From Acanthamoeba castellanii str. Neff (Eukaryota; Discosea; Longamoebia; Acanthamoebidae), in the NCBI RefSeq assembly GCF_000313135.1, contig NW_004457343.1, positions 51,007 to 103,918 on the forward strand: 52,912 nt of DNA. The letters are read 5' to 3'. The notes under the pieces are model-generated. The model did no database searches. It was not told the origin of the DNA and saw only the letters and a list, made by a program, of their open reading frames with translations. Position 1 is the first letter of the stretch. Every line of letters starts with the position of its first letter. This document shows, piece by piece, positions 39,401 to 50,419 of this stretch. A program made the position numbers and the translations under genes.

Positions 39401-41924
39401 CGGCTTGAACGCGTCCCCTGCGCCGCAGCTTCGGCGATCGCTCAGTAGCGGCCGGAGGGCGGCGACGACCGACAGCTTCGCCGACGAGCTGTTGTCGTCG
39501 CTGACCCACGTGCCCTCGGCGCCGCCGTTCGACTCCTCCATTGCCCTCGCTGCGCCGTCGTTCTCGGCGCACTCGCCCAACGCCGGCCGCCAGCTCCTGA
39601 TGTCGTCGACGCCGGCCCTGTACCGACGTCATGCGGGCGACGAGGCCGCCCCGCCGTCGGCGCCGCCGCCCACGCCCTACACAACGCCCACGGCCGACGA
39701 GTTGGAGGTCCTCCTGCCCAACAACGCCGACGGCGGCGGCGTAGGTGGCAGTCCCTCGCGCATTCCTCAGATGCTTCGTGCGGTGTCGGTCCGCGAGCTG
39801 TTCGAGCGCCAGAGGCAGGAGCAGCAAGCCAAGGAGACCGCGCGGAATGCGAAGCGCAACGTGGTCGATCAGGCCTTCACCCTCCTTGCCCCCAGCGCCC
39901 CACCCGACGCCCCCGTCGTGAGCGACCGCCGACCAACCGAGCCCAGGGCGCCGCCGCCGACCGAGCGGTCGCCCGCCTATCCGCCGCTTACGCCGCCGCG
40001 CCGCGAGACCACCGGCGGCTCGTCGCCCGACCCGCGCACCACCACCCGGCAGCCGCCCCAGCTGCAGCGGCGCATGTCGTCGTCGGACCACCTGCAGCGG
40101 ATCGTGGACCACTTGTCGCCGGCGCGACCGGCAGTCGTCCAGCGCGTCGAGCCGCTGCCGGTCACGCCCAACCTCACCCCCACGCCCACTCCGGGCCACA
40201 CGCCCGAGTCGGCGACCGGGCAGCCCCTATGGCCGGCCGACCTGACCGACTTCCTCCAGCGCACCGCGGCCGCGGTGGCTGCTGACGTCAGCAGCGGTAG
40301 CAGCGCCACGCCCGGCGGCGGCGAGGCGATGAGACGAAGCGGAAGCGACGGGTTCAGGAAGCGGCTCCAGGAGCTGCGCCAGCAGCGCCGCCAGCGACAG
40401 GTGACCCGGCACCTGAGTATCGACAGCCTGTGCCGCGAGTCTGTAATGCCGCTCGACGACGTAGATCCCAATGACAGCGTCGGTCGTCATAATGCCCGCG
40501 TATACAACAACAACAAGGACGATGACGATTACAACGATCGCCGTGACCGTGGCCGCCACAGCGATGATGATGACGACTTGTACTCGAGCGACGAGCCCGG
40601 CGCCCACGACACGAACTGGTCGTGGAGAGGGTCACCCGACGACGACGACGACGACGATGACGACGATGACGACTACGATGACGACGAGGAGGTGGAAGAA
40701 GAGGAGGAGCGCACGATGACCGCGGATGTGAGCGACGACGATGAAGGTCGGAAGCCAAGGCTGCTCAGCCCGCGCGACATCGGCGCGCAGAAGCTGCAGG
40801 CCCTCAAGCAGTTGGGCGCCGACCCGCAGTTCAAGCTGCCCACCGCCAAGCAGCCGCCGCCCCAGCAGCAGCAGCGGCCGCAGCGCCAGGCCGCCATGCC
40901 GCCGCCGCCCTCGCTCCGGCCCGCAGGCAGCCTCGGCCCCGTAGTGCCGCTGTCCGAGCTCGTCGCCCCGCTCCCCCCGCCCGTGCCGCCCAAGGGCCAG
41001 CGGCCGGTGGCCGACGCGTCGGCGTCGCTGGTTTCGGAGCTGCAGTCGGCGTCGACGGAGGGCGGCCTAGATGCATCGTCGTCGCTGCGGCTGTCGGCGG
41101 CGGACGCGGACGCGCTGTCGGCGGCGGTGGCCTTCGTAGTGCAGCGCCGCGGGGCGCCGACGACACCGGCCAACGCGGGCATGGAGGCCTCTGCCGCCGC
41201 GACGGCCCTGCAGCAGGCGAGTGTCTCGGTGCCGTCGTCGACATCGTCGACGCCCTATCACACCCGCACGTCGCTCCCCTTCTCGCTGGGCTCGCTGTCG
41301 GCCTATCTCCAGCCCGACGGTGAGGAGTTGGTCACCGACACCGGCGTGCCAACGCCCAATCGACAGCGCAGCGGCGACGGCGGTGATATGGACATGGACG
41401 TCAAGGCCCAGCAGCCCGAAGAGGAGCAGCTTACCCCCTCGCGCCGCAGCTCGCTCAACTCTTCGGCCAGCACCGCCACCACCGGCGTCGTCGCCAACAG
41501 CAGCTCCGACGTCCGCGTGCGCACACCATCGTCAACATCGTCGCCGCAGGTGTCGCACGCGCGCTCGTCGGGCGGCGACCTACGACAGCTCATCGTTCAC
41601 ATCGACGAGGCCGAGGGTAGTGGCGGCGGCTCGCGCGTGTCGTCGCCCGCGTCGATGCGCGGGCGGCGAGACACGGTGGTGCTGATCACCCTGCGCTCGG
41701 CGGCGACCACGCTGGGCGAGCTCGAGGCCAAGATCCGGGCCAAGTTCCCCGGCCGCGGGGAGGTGGTGGGGGTGGGCGTGTGGATGGGGGGCACCTCGGC
41801 CGACCTGGCGTCGAGCAGCAACAACAACCTTGCGAACAGCGGGTGGCTGATACCGATCGGGACGGACGACGATGTCGAAGAGCTCATCCACGGCAACGTG
41901 CTACGCGCTCGGTTCGCGCACTGA
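36485..41924 (+). CDS. Large vWA-domain protein with low-complexity region and C-terminal PB1-like domain
   Basis: Fourteen exons: 36485-36556, 36656-36781, 36909-37031, 37134-37261, 37371-37427, 37506-37613, 37691-37740, 37817-37893, 38001-38111, 38230-38370, 38478-38653, 38723-38847, 38946-39105 and 39182-41924, giving 1398 residues. Residues ~45-210 are a von Willebrand A domain with a MIDAS motif (VVCLDRSKSMG), GHTNLGAALEEGLDELLQN and LLLYTDGKPTVGIR. Residues 210-500 form a conserved-looking follow-on region of the kind found after vWA domains in eukaryotic cytosolic proteins. The last exon (914 residues) is Pro/Ser/Asp-rich with a long Asp run near 40640. It ends in a compact PB1- or ubiquitin-like segment (DTVVLITLRSAATTLGELEA; WLIPIGTDDDVEELI). 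It is probably an intracellular scaffold. Function unknown. Confidence 0.85.
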
Positions 41925-42163
41925 GTAGAGCTTGAAAGGTTGTGGTTGTTCCTCGACAGGAACATTGGTGGCGTGTAGAAAGGAAGAAGATGTGGTGGTG
42001 TGGTTCTGTCTATTGTCAAGGTAAATGAGAGAGAGTTGAACATTGAGATGCCTCGAACAAGGGAATGCTTGCCACCTCGCCGTGTGGGAAAGAAAACAAT
42101 AAATAAATAAAAGAAAACAGCAAACTATTCGAAATCTGGGTCTGGCCAACATCGAAAGAAAAG

Positions 42164-42998
42164 ATGGCGAGTGTGACGAAACCTACCATCACGTACTTCC
42201 CCATCGCTGGACGGGCCGAGGTGTCGCGCCTCATCCTCGAAGATGCGGGCGTCGACTACGACTTTGTCGCGGTGCCCTACCCCCAGTGGGCCGATCTCAA
42301 GGCCAAACTCAGCGCCGCTGGTGCCCCTCCACCCTTGGCCTCCTCCCCTATTTTATTCGTACATCTATGTTCGAAAATATTAAGAGGGCGGTGCGTGTCG
42401 TGTCGTGTCGCGTGTGCGGCAGGCAAGTTGCCTTTCGGTCAGCTACCGCTGTATGAGGACCCGTCGGGCCTGGTGCTGGTCCAGAGCAACACCATCGCGC
42501 GCCACCTGGCCAAGAAGCACGGCTACCTGGGCGCCAGCGACGACGAGGCGGCGCTGGTGGACCAGATGTTCGAGGGCGTGGTCGACATGCTGAACCTCAT
42601 CGCCAAGGTCTTCTGGTACACCCCGGCCGACCAGGTGGCCGACGAGAAGCAGAAGCTGCTCACCGAATCGCTCCCCGTCCAACTCAACCTCTTCATCAAG
42701 CTGCTCGAGAAGAACGGCAACACCGGCTTCCTCGTCGGTGACAAGGTCTCTCTCTCTCTCTCTCTTCGTGTTCGCACAACTAACGCACCGCACACGCACA
42801 CGACGCACGACACGACACGACACGCAGTTGAGCTTGGCGGATTTGGGACTGTGGGTGGCGCTGCAGCTGGTGTTCATCAAGGCGCCCGAGAGCCGCGACA
42901 GCCTGACCGAGGCCTTCCCGCCGGTGGCCGCCTTCCTCGACAACATCGCCCAGAGGCCGCGCATCCTGGCCTACCTCACCCGCGAAGTCTACCACTGA
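42164..42998 (+). CDS. Glutathione S-transferase (sigma/alpha-like)
   Basis: Three exons (42164-42320, 42423-42745 and 42828-42998) give 216 residues. The thioredoxin-fold N-domain has the catalytic Tyr region TITYFPIAGRAEVSRLILED, then KLPFGQLPLYED and the glutathione-binding VQSNTIARHLAKKHGYLG. The C-domain is helical, with LLEKNGNTGFLVGDKLSLAD and the N-capping LSLADLGLW. Sigma-like GSTs conjugate glutathione to electrophiles or isomerise prostaglandin-like lipids in the cytosol. The size is standard for the family. No targeting signal is visible. Confidence 0.93.
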
Positions 42999-43395
42999 GC
43001 GGCTGCCCACATACACAACTTATATCTTTTTTTAAATATCATTTTCTAAATACGAATATGTCGAGGAATATGTGGTCGGGCGGGTCGCGCGGACCATCGG
43101 TAGCATGTTAACGCTACGCCAGCCAATCTTCCGCGGTTATGTCAATAAAACTGTGATTTATAATCATTACTATTTTGTGCAAGTCACTCTTGTGAGTGAT
43201 CCCTTTTCCTCGTCTTACATAGTCGGCAGAGGCCGCTGCAAGAGAATCCGAGAACGAGAAAGACATCTATCTCTCGTGCCTCTCGTGAGATATTTCGTTC
43301 ATCTTTCCTCCAGGAGGAAACACATCGAAGTAAGCCCCCCCCTTGCAGTTTCCTTTATATAACTATAATCAGACATAAAATGATTTTATAATTTG
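42999..43395. other. Intergenic region
   Basis: It contains the GST 3' UTR, with an AATAAA polyadenylation-type signal at about 43143, and an AT-rich promoter region for the transporter gene. No extra gene is seen. Confidence 0.5.
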
Positions 43396-45176
43396 ATGTG
43401 TGTTCCGATGGAGGAAAGTGCAGGTCAGGCACTTTCATTCATCTTTTGTTATTAATAATAATAAGAATAATAATAAATCTCACACGAAACCGCGCTTCTG
43501 TACAGTGGGGCAAGAGGATGGCGGGCTGCGCGCGACGCTCCTGAAGACGGCCGGCACGGTGGGATGTCTGGCGGGCATCGTTGCCACCTGGGTCGCCATG
43601 GCCGAGATCCTCCAGAGCGTACAAGAGAAGGGCGGCAACTCCTACAACAAGGTACCGCCCATGTCATCGTGTGCGCCGCGTGTCGTGTGCCGTGTGTGTG
43701 TGTGCTGTGTGTGGTGTGTGTGTGCGCGCGCGCGCGATCTGTGTGCCGTGTGTGCTGTGATAGCTGACAGTGCGATGCTGCAGCCGTACTTCATGTCGTT
43801 CCTGGTGCACAGCGCCTACGCGGTGTTCTTCGTGCTGTGGGTGGTCGTGCAGGTGTTGAAGGGCCTCCTCGGCTGCCGACGCCGACGGGCCTCGGTCCAC
43901 TACGACCTCGTCCTTAGCGACGACTCGTCCGCGAGCGGCGACCACTACCAGTCCCCGCCGCGTCAGCGGCAGCGCACCACATCGATCACCTCGCAGGGAC
44001 TCGACCACCGCGCCGCCAGCCTGCGGCCCAAGCGCCAGCGATCTGCCGCGGCTGTCGATCGAAATGAAGGCGGCAGCGACTGGTGGCCGCAGCTCAAGGC
44101 CAACTGGCTGCCGACGCTGGTCTACTCGGTGCTGGTCTACGTGGTGGTCTACACGTGGTACCTGTCGCTGTCGCGCACGTTCGTGTCGGTCAACACGGCC
44201 ATCTACAACTCGTCGTGCGTGTTCGTCTTCGTCTTCTCGGTGGCGGTGCTCAAGGAGAAGGTGTCGCTGCTCAAGATCGTCGCCGTCGTGTGCTGCCTCG
44301 GCGGGGTGGTGATGCTCTGCGTCGACGGCCTGTCCAGCGACGACAAGAGCACGAAGAAGAAGGGCGGCGGCGACGATGCGAAGAACGACGTGTGGGGCTA
44401 CGTGCTGGTCATCGTCAGCACCATGCTCTACTCGCTCTACGAGGTCCTCTTCAAGCGCTGGGGCTCGTACAAGGAGACCCAGCCGACGTTGGTCGTCGCC
44501 GAGCGCTCCTCGATCAACTACGACGAGCACGATCGCGACAACTATCACGACCACGACCACGACGACCAGCACTACCACGAGGAGGAGGAGGAAGCGGGAG
44601 CTTCTGGGAAAAGCAGCGGCAGGGAGCAGATGTGGAAGCGGCTCAAGGTGGTCGAGCACACGATGCTCTTCATCGGCCTGCTGGGCGTGTGGACGATCCT
44701 CCTGGCCTGGCCGGGCATCATCATCGTCGACAAGACCGGCATCGAGTCCTTCGAACTGCCCCACGGGTACGCCACGCGCGTTGCTCCGCTTCAAAGCCAC
44801 CTGCTCACACCGCACACCGCACACACACACATGACACGTGAACACATTACACGCAACACACAGAAAATCGCTGCAGGGAATTCTGATCACGATGGGCCTC
44901 GACGCGCTGTTCAACTGCCTGCTCATCCTGGGCATCGTGATCTCGTCGCCGCTTTTCATATCGGTCGGCAGTCTGCTGACCATCCCGGCGTCGGTCGTGA
45001 GCGACTGGCTGCTCCACGGCACCGTGCTGCCGATCCTCTCCTACATGGGCATGCTGGCCATCGTCGTTGGCTTCCTCCTGCTCACCCTCTCCGAGTTACT
45101 ACACTTCAAGTTCCGCAAGCACGACCACGACAAGAACAAGGGAGCCTGCGACCACCTCGTCCCCTCGCTCTACTGA
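43396..45176 (+). CDS. SLC35F-like drug/metabolite transporter with His/Asp-rich loop
   Basis: Four exons (43396-43423, 43506-43651, 43784-44766 and 44864-45176) give 489 residues. The 28-base first exon supplies MCVPMEESA. About ten membrane segments are visible, for example TLVYSVLVYVVVYTWYLSLS, CVFVFVFSVAVLKEKVSLLK, KIVAVVCCLGGVVMLCVDG, GYVLVIVSTMLYSLYEVLF and PILSYMGMLAIVVGFLLLTL. The motif NTAIYNSS...LKEKVSLLKI is typical of the EamA/SLC35F branch. Two long hydrophilic loops occur, one Arg/Ser-rich and one His/Asp/Glu-rich (DNYHDHDHDDQHYHEEEEE). By family it should move small organic solutes or nucleotide-linked metabolites across an internal or plasma membrane. Substrate unknown. Confidence 0.85.
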
Positions 45177-45401
45177 TGAGACCAAGGAAGAGAAGGGGAG
45201 AAGGGACAGATTGATCGCTACGCCATTTGTTCAATCTCTGTTCCCGCCAAAAAATAATATTATTTTAATGATTAATTCGCCACCTTAACAGAGTGTATGT
45301 CGACGAGAAAGAAAAGTGGCTTTCTCTGGTATTTGTTGGGCTGCATCGTGCATCCCTTTTTTCCTTCTTCTCTCCTTTCCTTCCCTATCCATCGCAGCAC
45401 G

Positions 45402-46233
45402 ATGCCCAAGTTGTACGTAGCCCCTGCCAGTCTGGTCGGCCGTGGTAGTGGGGGCGATGGGGGTTAATCTAGGCGTCCGGATGTGACATTCGTTTGTAGA
45501 TTGCATCCAATTTATGCCGCTGGATGCATCTGTTATTAATCGATTGATGTTATCGTGGTATATTGCAGCCTCAAGCCCGGTAAGGTCGTGATCGTCCTCA
45601 ACGGCAGGTATGCCGGCAGGAAGGCTGTCATCGTCGAGAACCGCGACGACGGTACCAAGGCTCGCCCCTATGGTTACGCCGTCGTTGCTGGCGTCGACAA
45701 GTACCCCAAGAAGATCACCAAGTCGATGGGCAAGAAGAAGATCGCCAAGAAGACCAAGATCGCCCCCTTCGTGAAGGCCATCAACTACAACCACCTGATG
45801 CCCACCAGGTACGACCTTGTCCTTGGACTGTATACCGGTGGTAATTACGTTGGGGACCGAATTACTCACAAGAGGATCGCTCTTCACAGGTACGGTCTCG
45901 ATGTTGAGCTCAGGAGCATTGTCTGCAAGGAGAACGCTCTCGAGAAGGGTCAGAACAAGTACAAGACCAAGCAGGCCCTCAAGAAGGTGTTCCAGACCAG
46001 GTACCATACTCCCGCCTTCCTTTCTTTCACTCTTCTCTCCCACTTCTCTTAGGATGACATCTTCACACTTTCCTGAATCACAATTTGTAGATTTTAGACA
46101 TTTGCACGTCAGTCTGAATCCACTTTCATTCTCTTCTCACCTCTCCTGTCTTGCATCTCCGCTCACATATCCTTCCCCCCACAGATACAACTCCGGCAAG
46201 AACAAGTGGTTCTTCACCAAGCTCAGGTTCTAA
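45402..46233 (+). CDS. RPL27: 60S ribosomal protein L27 (eL27)
   Basis: Four exons (45402-45412, 45569-45808, 45890-46000 and 46185-46233) give 136 residues, the same length as the human protein. The first exon is 11 bases (MPK plus two bases). Hallmarks: [76 protein letters not shown] and [12 protein letters not shown] at the end. eL27 sits on the large subunit surface near the tRNA exit region. Codons are strongly biased (AAG, CTC, GTC), as expected for a highly expressed gene. Confidence 0.97.
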
Positions 46234-46671
46234 GTTGTTCTAGTGCAGATTTTGGCGGTAGAAGCTGGCGATGAATAAATAAACACAAAACAACTCCTTC
46301 GCGTCTCCTTGCGTTTTCGTGAGCCACAAGAAGCCCTGTTAGGACGTGAAAAGCAGTACCTCGACAAGACTGACCATGCCTCAAGTTTGATCGTGTCGCA
46401 TAACTGCTCTCTGCGCCGTCCTTTCGTGATGCTCAGGGCGCTACCCCGTCTCGCTTGCCGCATCATCTTCTACGCTGACGTCTTCCGCTGCTACCCCAAC
46501 TCGGTACAAATGCCATAACGCCTCTTCAGTACTGAAGAGGACAGCTACAGTTTTAACTCAAGCACTACGTCTGACCACGACAGGATTCTCTGCGCGGGTG
46601 GGTTTTTTGTGAAGGGGGATTGTCGTTTGGGTTGTAGAGGAGGGAAGGGGTCGACCGTTTGAAGAACTTCG
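46234..46671. other. Intergenic region between RPL27 and U2
   Basis: It holds the RPL27 3' end (AATAAATAAA near 46275) and the U2 3' flank. Open frames are short and unconserved. No gene is supported. Confidence 0.5.
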
Positions 46672-46860
46672 CGGTGCGTGCAGTGCGAAGCCGATCGGCG
46701 ACCAGAGGCTGCCCACAGCAAGCTGCGGGCATGAGTGCCAACTGATCCCCCACGAGAAATAAGTTTAATCTTGATGTGAAGCAGGAACGCTTCACTACCA
46801 GAGATTAAGCTGATAAGAACAGATACTACACTTGATCTTAGCCAAAAGGCCGAGAAGATA
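46672..46860 (-). ncRNA. U2: U2 snRNA
   Basis: Read on the minus strand, the 5' end gives TATCTTCTCGGCCTTTTGGC followed by AAGATCAAGTGTAGTATCTG. This contains the U6-pairing and branch-site (GTGTAGTA) blocks of U2. Stem-loop IIa (TTATCAGCTTAATCTCTGGT) and a perfect IIb hairpin (GTGAAGC/GCTTCAC) follow, then an Sm-like site (TTATTTCTCG), hairpin III (GCCCGCAGC-TTGC-TGTGGGC) and the 3' hairpin (CTTCGC/GCGAAG). The exact 3' end is uncertain. U2 recognises the branch point of major introns. Confidence 0.95.
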
Positions 46861-47201
46861 CTTTCCCTGTTGGCCTCTCGCCGCTCTTGACCCCGCCCAG
46901 CGATTTTGCGCTTGTGGGTTGCCAAACTACACCGCTGGCCATGGCTCAGATAGCAATGATTGGTGAAGCTCGTCACGTTGCTGTGACGTATGGATATGAT
47001 CCGGCAATCAAGGCCGGTAAACAACAAGCTCTCGAGGTCTCCTTTCAGGGTACACACGACTCGCCCGTGGTAGAGGGGTTGCAAGAGAGCATCATCGTGA
47101 GCTTCGTCGAGACACAGAGCTTGAGTGCATTTTAGTTCCGAAAGAAAATGCACTTGGCGCGCGACAAGTCTTGGTGAGGCAAGGAAGAGGACCAGAGGAA
47201 G
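46861..47201. other. U2 promoter and 5' region of the GH5 gene
   Basis: This divergent region carries the U2 upstream element at 46909-46922. The remainder to the GH5 ATG at 47202 shows short frames only. Confidence 0.5.
46909..46922 (-). promoter_or_regulatory. snRNA upstream element (PSE-like) of U2
   Basis: GCAACCCACAAGCG starts 62 bp before the U2 5' end and shares the ACCCACAA/TCCCACAA core with the U12 and U6 elements. It is more diverged than the others, so it is less certain. Confidence 0.5.
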
Positions 47202-50092
47202 ATGGACGTCGAGTCTGGGCGGCTGGCCCACCGGCACCCACACCACGGCAGGCCACCATACGCGCACTTCGCCAAAGACTCACCGGCAGTGAGGAAGCAT
47301 CCTCATCCATCTTTCGCTCAGCACCGCGGACGCAGCTGCTTCAACAGACGAACAGCGAATGAGTGTTACAGCTTACTCTCGCTCGATGACAAGTGCCTTG
47401 TCACAGCCTACGTTCTGGTCGTCCTGCTCTGCTGTCTCTTCTTTGCTCTGATCGGGGTGGCCATCTATGCCACTGCGCTCTTCCTCGCCCTTCCTGATTA
47501 CGCCGACTTCACCACGGAGCCAGATTCCTCTTCATCATCTTCATTCGATCCGAGCCTTCGCCTGCCACGATTAGGCGGTAAGGGCTTCTTCATCGTTGGC
47601 GCGCCACCACACTCTTCTCTCTTCATCGACGATTCAGATGGATCAGTGCACATCTTCCACGGCATCTCCTACGTGCTGCGCAAATGGTCCACCGACGCAT
47701 CGACGGACCTGGCCACGTCGCGATCGCGTGGTGGATCATCATCAAGTAGCGCCATTAATCGCGATTCCCCAAAATGGCGCCAAGCGCCCACTACACAAGA
47801 TGAAGAGATCGAGCGACACATGCAGGCTATCGCCGGGCTGGGCCTCAACCTGGTGCGGCTGGGAGTGCAGTGGGCCGACTACGAGCCCAAGCGCGGCCAC
47901 TACGACCCGTCCTATGTGCGTCTCGTGCGCCACGCCGTGGATGCCGCTGCTCGACAGGGTCTGCGCGTCCTCATCTACTCTCACCAGGTTCGTAACCGTG
48001 CCCCCCCCCCGTGTGCGTGTGCGTGTGCGTGTGCGTGTGCGGTTCTATGATTTCGTGTGCGTGTGCGTGTGCGTGTGCGATGCACAGCCAAAGTGTGGTG
48101 GCTGGCTGAACAGTGGTTGATCGCTGCAGGTCATGCTGTCAGCCAAGCTGTGCGGGGAGGGGTTCCCCGACTGGGCCGGTACATCCCCGCCTTGGGTGCG
48201 ACCTTGGGTCGTCTCATACCCCTCACCTCCGCCTTCGCGCAGTGTTGCCGTCCGTGTCGGGTGACAACGTGCGCAGCATGGGCAAGACCTTCGACGTACC
48301 GCCTCCCAACCCATCTGTACACAATGTTGCGTGCGTGCCGCTCCGTACTCATCTTCAAGCGCTTCACTCTGATCGGCCAGGACTTCTTGGATCGAATCGA
48401 TCGGCTGAGATCCGGCCTTTACAATGATCACGATGGCGATGGCGAAGACGATGACGAAGTCGAGGCGTGGGACTGGATTCATGGGGTCGACGACCAGGGC
48501 CAAGATCACCCACAGTCGGATCAGCAGGAGGACATCGGAATGGAGCTTCCCGAGTACTGTCCGGCTTGGCTCGCCCCTTCCTACTACTTCACCCCACAAG
48601 TGGCCTCGGTACCGTGTGTTGTGTCGCATGTCGTGCGTGTCGTGTCGCGTGTGCGTGTGTGTGCGTGTGCCGCTGACATTTGGATTGTCAACGCCCAGGC
48701 GTACCAGAACTTCTACTTGGGGCAGCAGGGCACGATGCACCGCTTTGGTGCCTGGTGGGCCGACGTGGCGCGCCGCTTCAGCGACGACCCGGCGGTGATC
48801 GGGTATCAGCTCCTGTCGCAGGCCTTCGCGGGTGACTACTACCACTCGCCCGCGCTGCTCCACCCGGGCGAGAACGACGCGCGCAACCTCGCCGCCGTCT
48901 ACGCGTTCCTCTCGATGCAGATCCGGCGCGTCGACACCGACCACCTCATCTTCTTCTCCGACACCTACGCCGTGCCGCTCTCGCGCTCCATGTCGCCCAC
49001 ATCGTCGTCATCGTTGTCGGCGTCGACACCGTCGGCCGGCGCCGCGTACTCATCAACGGCCAGCCGGGACTCGCTGGTCACGCACGCCGGCGTGGGCTTC
49101 ACGCGACTACCCAGCGCGACCTTTGGCCGCGGCGGCCGTATGCAGCGCGAGTGGTGGGCGGAGGGCGACGGCGACGGCGACTGCGAACACAACGACGACG
49201 ACTGCGATGACGATGACGGCGCGGGGCGGAAGCAGGCCGGCAAGGAGGTGCTGGCCTTCTCCTACGAGTGCTGGTACTTTGACCAGACAGACCCGTTTCC
49301 CGTGCCGGCCTACCAAGAGACCTGCAACCTATTCAAGGGCGAAGGTACGTACCCCAGTCTTGTGCGTGTGCGGTCGTGTGTGTGTGTGGGGTCGTGCGTG
49401 TGACGAGGCTCGCGTTGGCTGACCGATTGCAGACCTGTTGGGCTACAGGAAGCGGGACGCGCGGCGGCTGGGCAGCGGCCTGTTCGTCCACGGGCTGGGC
49501 GGCTGCGGCTCGTCGCGCGAGGAGCGCAGCTGCGAGTACCTCGTCGAGGAGGCCAACGCGGGCTCGCTGTCGTGGAGCTACGGCCTCGATCAAGACCACG
49601 ACGAGGTGCGACGCGTGCTCGACGCCGCCGCCGGAGGCGAGACGCAGCTGCGACGACTGCTGAGCCGGCCTTTCGCACGCAAGCTGGCCGGCGTGCCCCG
49701 ATCGTCGACCTTCGACCCCAAAACGCGCCACTTCACCCTCGCCTTCTACCCTTACGCCCGTAGGAGCTCCTTCTGTGCCGTGAGTAGTGTTGTTGCGCGT
49801 GCTGTGCTGTGCTGTGTGCGGCGAGTGTCGTGTCGTGTCGTGTGCACACAAACTGATGGGGCGGTGGTGTTCAGAAGAGCGAGGTGGGAAAAAGGCGAGT
49901 GGTGTGACAGAGATCTACCTTGACGAGGAGCTGCACTACCCGCAGGGGTACACGGTAAGCGTGTTCCCCCTGCTCCTCGAACACGCGGCAGTGCCGGAGA
50001 AGAACATCCTGCGCCTATCGCTCCGAGCCGAGTTCGGTCAGGGCAGGTTCGAACCGGGCGAGGTTGTGGTGACCATCGCCCCCAAAAAGTGA
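47202..50092 (+). CDS. Membrane-anchored GH5 endoglycoceramidase-like protein, catalytic residues lost
   Basis: Seven exons (47202-47987, 48130-48178, 48243-48295, 48360-48608, 48699-49344, 49433-49779 and 49880-50092) give about 780 residues. A His/Arg-rich cytosolic N-terminus precedes one signal anchor (VLVVLLCCLFFALIGVAIYA). The rest follows endoglycoceramidase GH5: VHIFHGISYVLRKW, LNLVRLGVQWADYEP, KLCGEGFPDWA, RRFSDDPAVIGYQLLSQAFA, RNLAAVYAFLSMQIRRVDTD, and a C-terminal TEIYLDEELHYPQGYTV. The family acid/base Glu (NEP) is SQA here, the SYHYY His is replaced (SYECWYF), and the nucleophile motif TEFG reads VHGLG. It is therefore predicted inactive. The last exon start is uncertain: the best acceptor (49872-49874) would need one more A in the run near 49891. 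Confidence 0.82.
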
Positions 50093-50202
50093 ACTACGAC
50101 CTGGCCCCAAATGAAACTGACCTCGCATCAAGCACGAAAGCACACGACACCCGCAACACGACACGCACGGTGTCGACACAAAACACGAGCGGCGAAAAAA
50201 AG

Positions 50203-50216
50203 CAGTCCCATAATAG
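50203..50216 (+). promoter_or_regulatory. snRNA upstream element (PSE-like) of U6 copy A
   Basis: CAGTCCCATAATAG begins 71 bp before the U6 5' end. It is shared with U6 copies B and C and with U12. Confidence 0.75.
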
Positions 50217-50240
50217 GAGGGAGGCACGCGGAGGGCAGGG

Positions 50241-50250
50241 CTCAAAAGGG
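50241..50250 (+). promoter_or_regulatory. TATA-like box of U6 copy A
   Basis: CTCAAAAGGG lies about 30 bp before the RNA start and is identical in all three U6 copies. It is absent before U2 and U12, fitting the Pol III versus Pol II difference. Confidence 0.7.
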
Positions 50251-50273
50251 GGCGGCGGGGCACAGTGCAGGTT

Positions 50274-50302
50274 GGACCTCCCGAAAGGGAGGCTCCATCT
50301 GT

Positions 50303-50334
<32 letters not shown>

Positions 50335-50383
50335 GGCCCCTGCGCAAGGATGACACGCAAAATCGAGAAGATACCCAACTTTT
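50274..50383 (+). ncRNA. U6: U6 snRNA, copy A
   Basis: The 5' stem-loop CCTCCC-GAAA-GGGAGG is followed by the nearly invariant U6 core: AAAATTGGAACG, the ACAGAGA box, AGATTAGCATGGCCCCTGCG (AGC triad and internal stem), and CAAGGATGACACGCAAAATC. A T7 run at 50380-50386 ends transcription. U6 forms the catalytic centre of the spliceosome with U2. Confidence 0.97.
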
Positions 50384-50419
50384 TTTGATACCCCTCCAAG
50401 CCAGAGGCTGGAAAATCCG

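Larger units (their letters stand above)
50169..50408 (+). repeat. Left arm of 240-bp inverted duplication containing U6
   Basis: This arm is repeated in reverse complement at 51018-51257, apparently without mismatch. It covers the U6 promoter, the RNA and about 20 bp past the terminator. Confidence 0.9.

Noticed and set aside
39111..40199. 362-codon minus-strand frame opposite the vWA gene's last exon
   Set aside because: It is an Arg/Gly-rich shadow frame caused by GC-rich third positions of the real plus-strand exon.
43664..45022. 452-codon minus-strand frame opposite the transporter
   Set aside because: It mirrors the plus-strand membrane protein and its splice pattern. It has no start context or family likeness.
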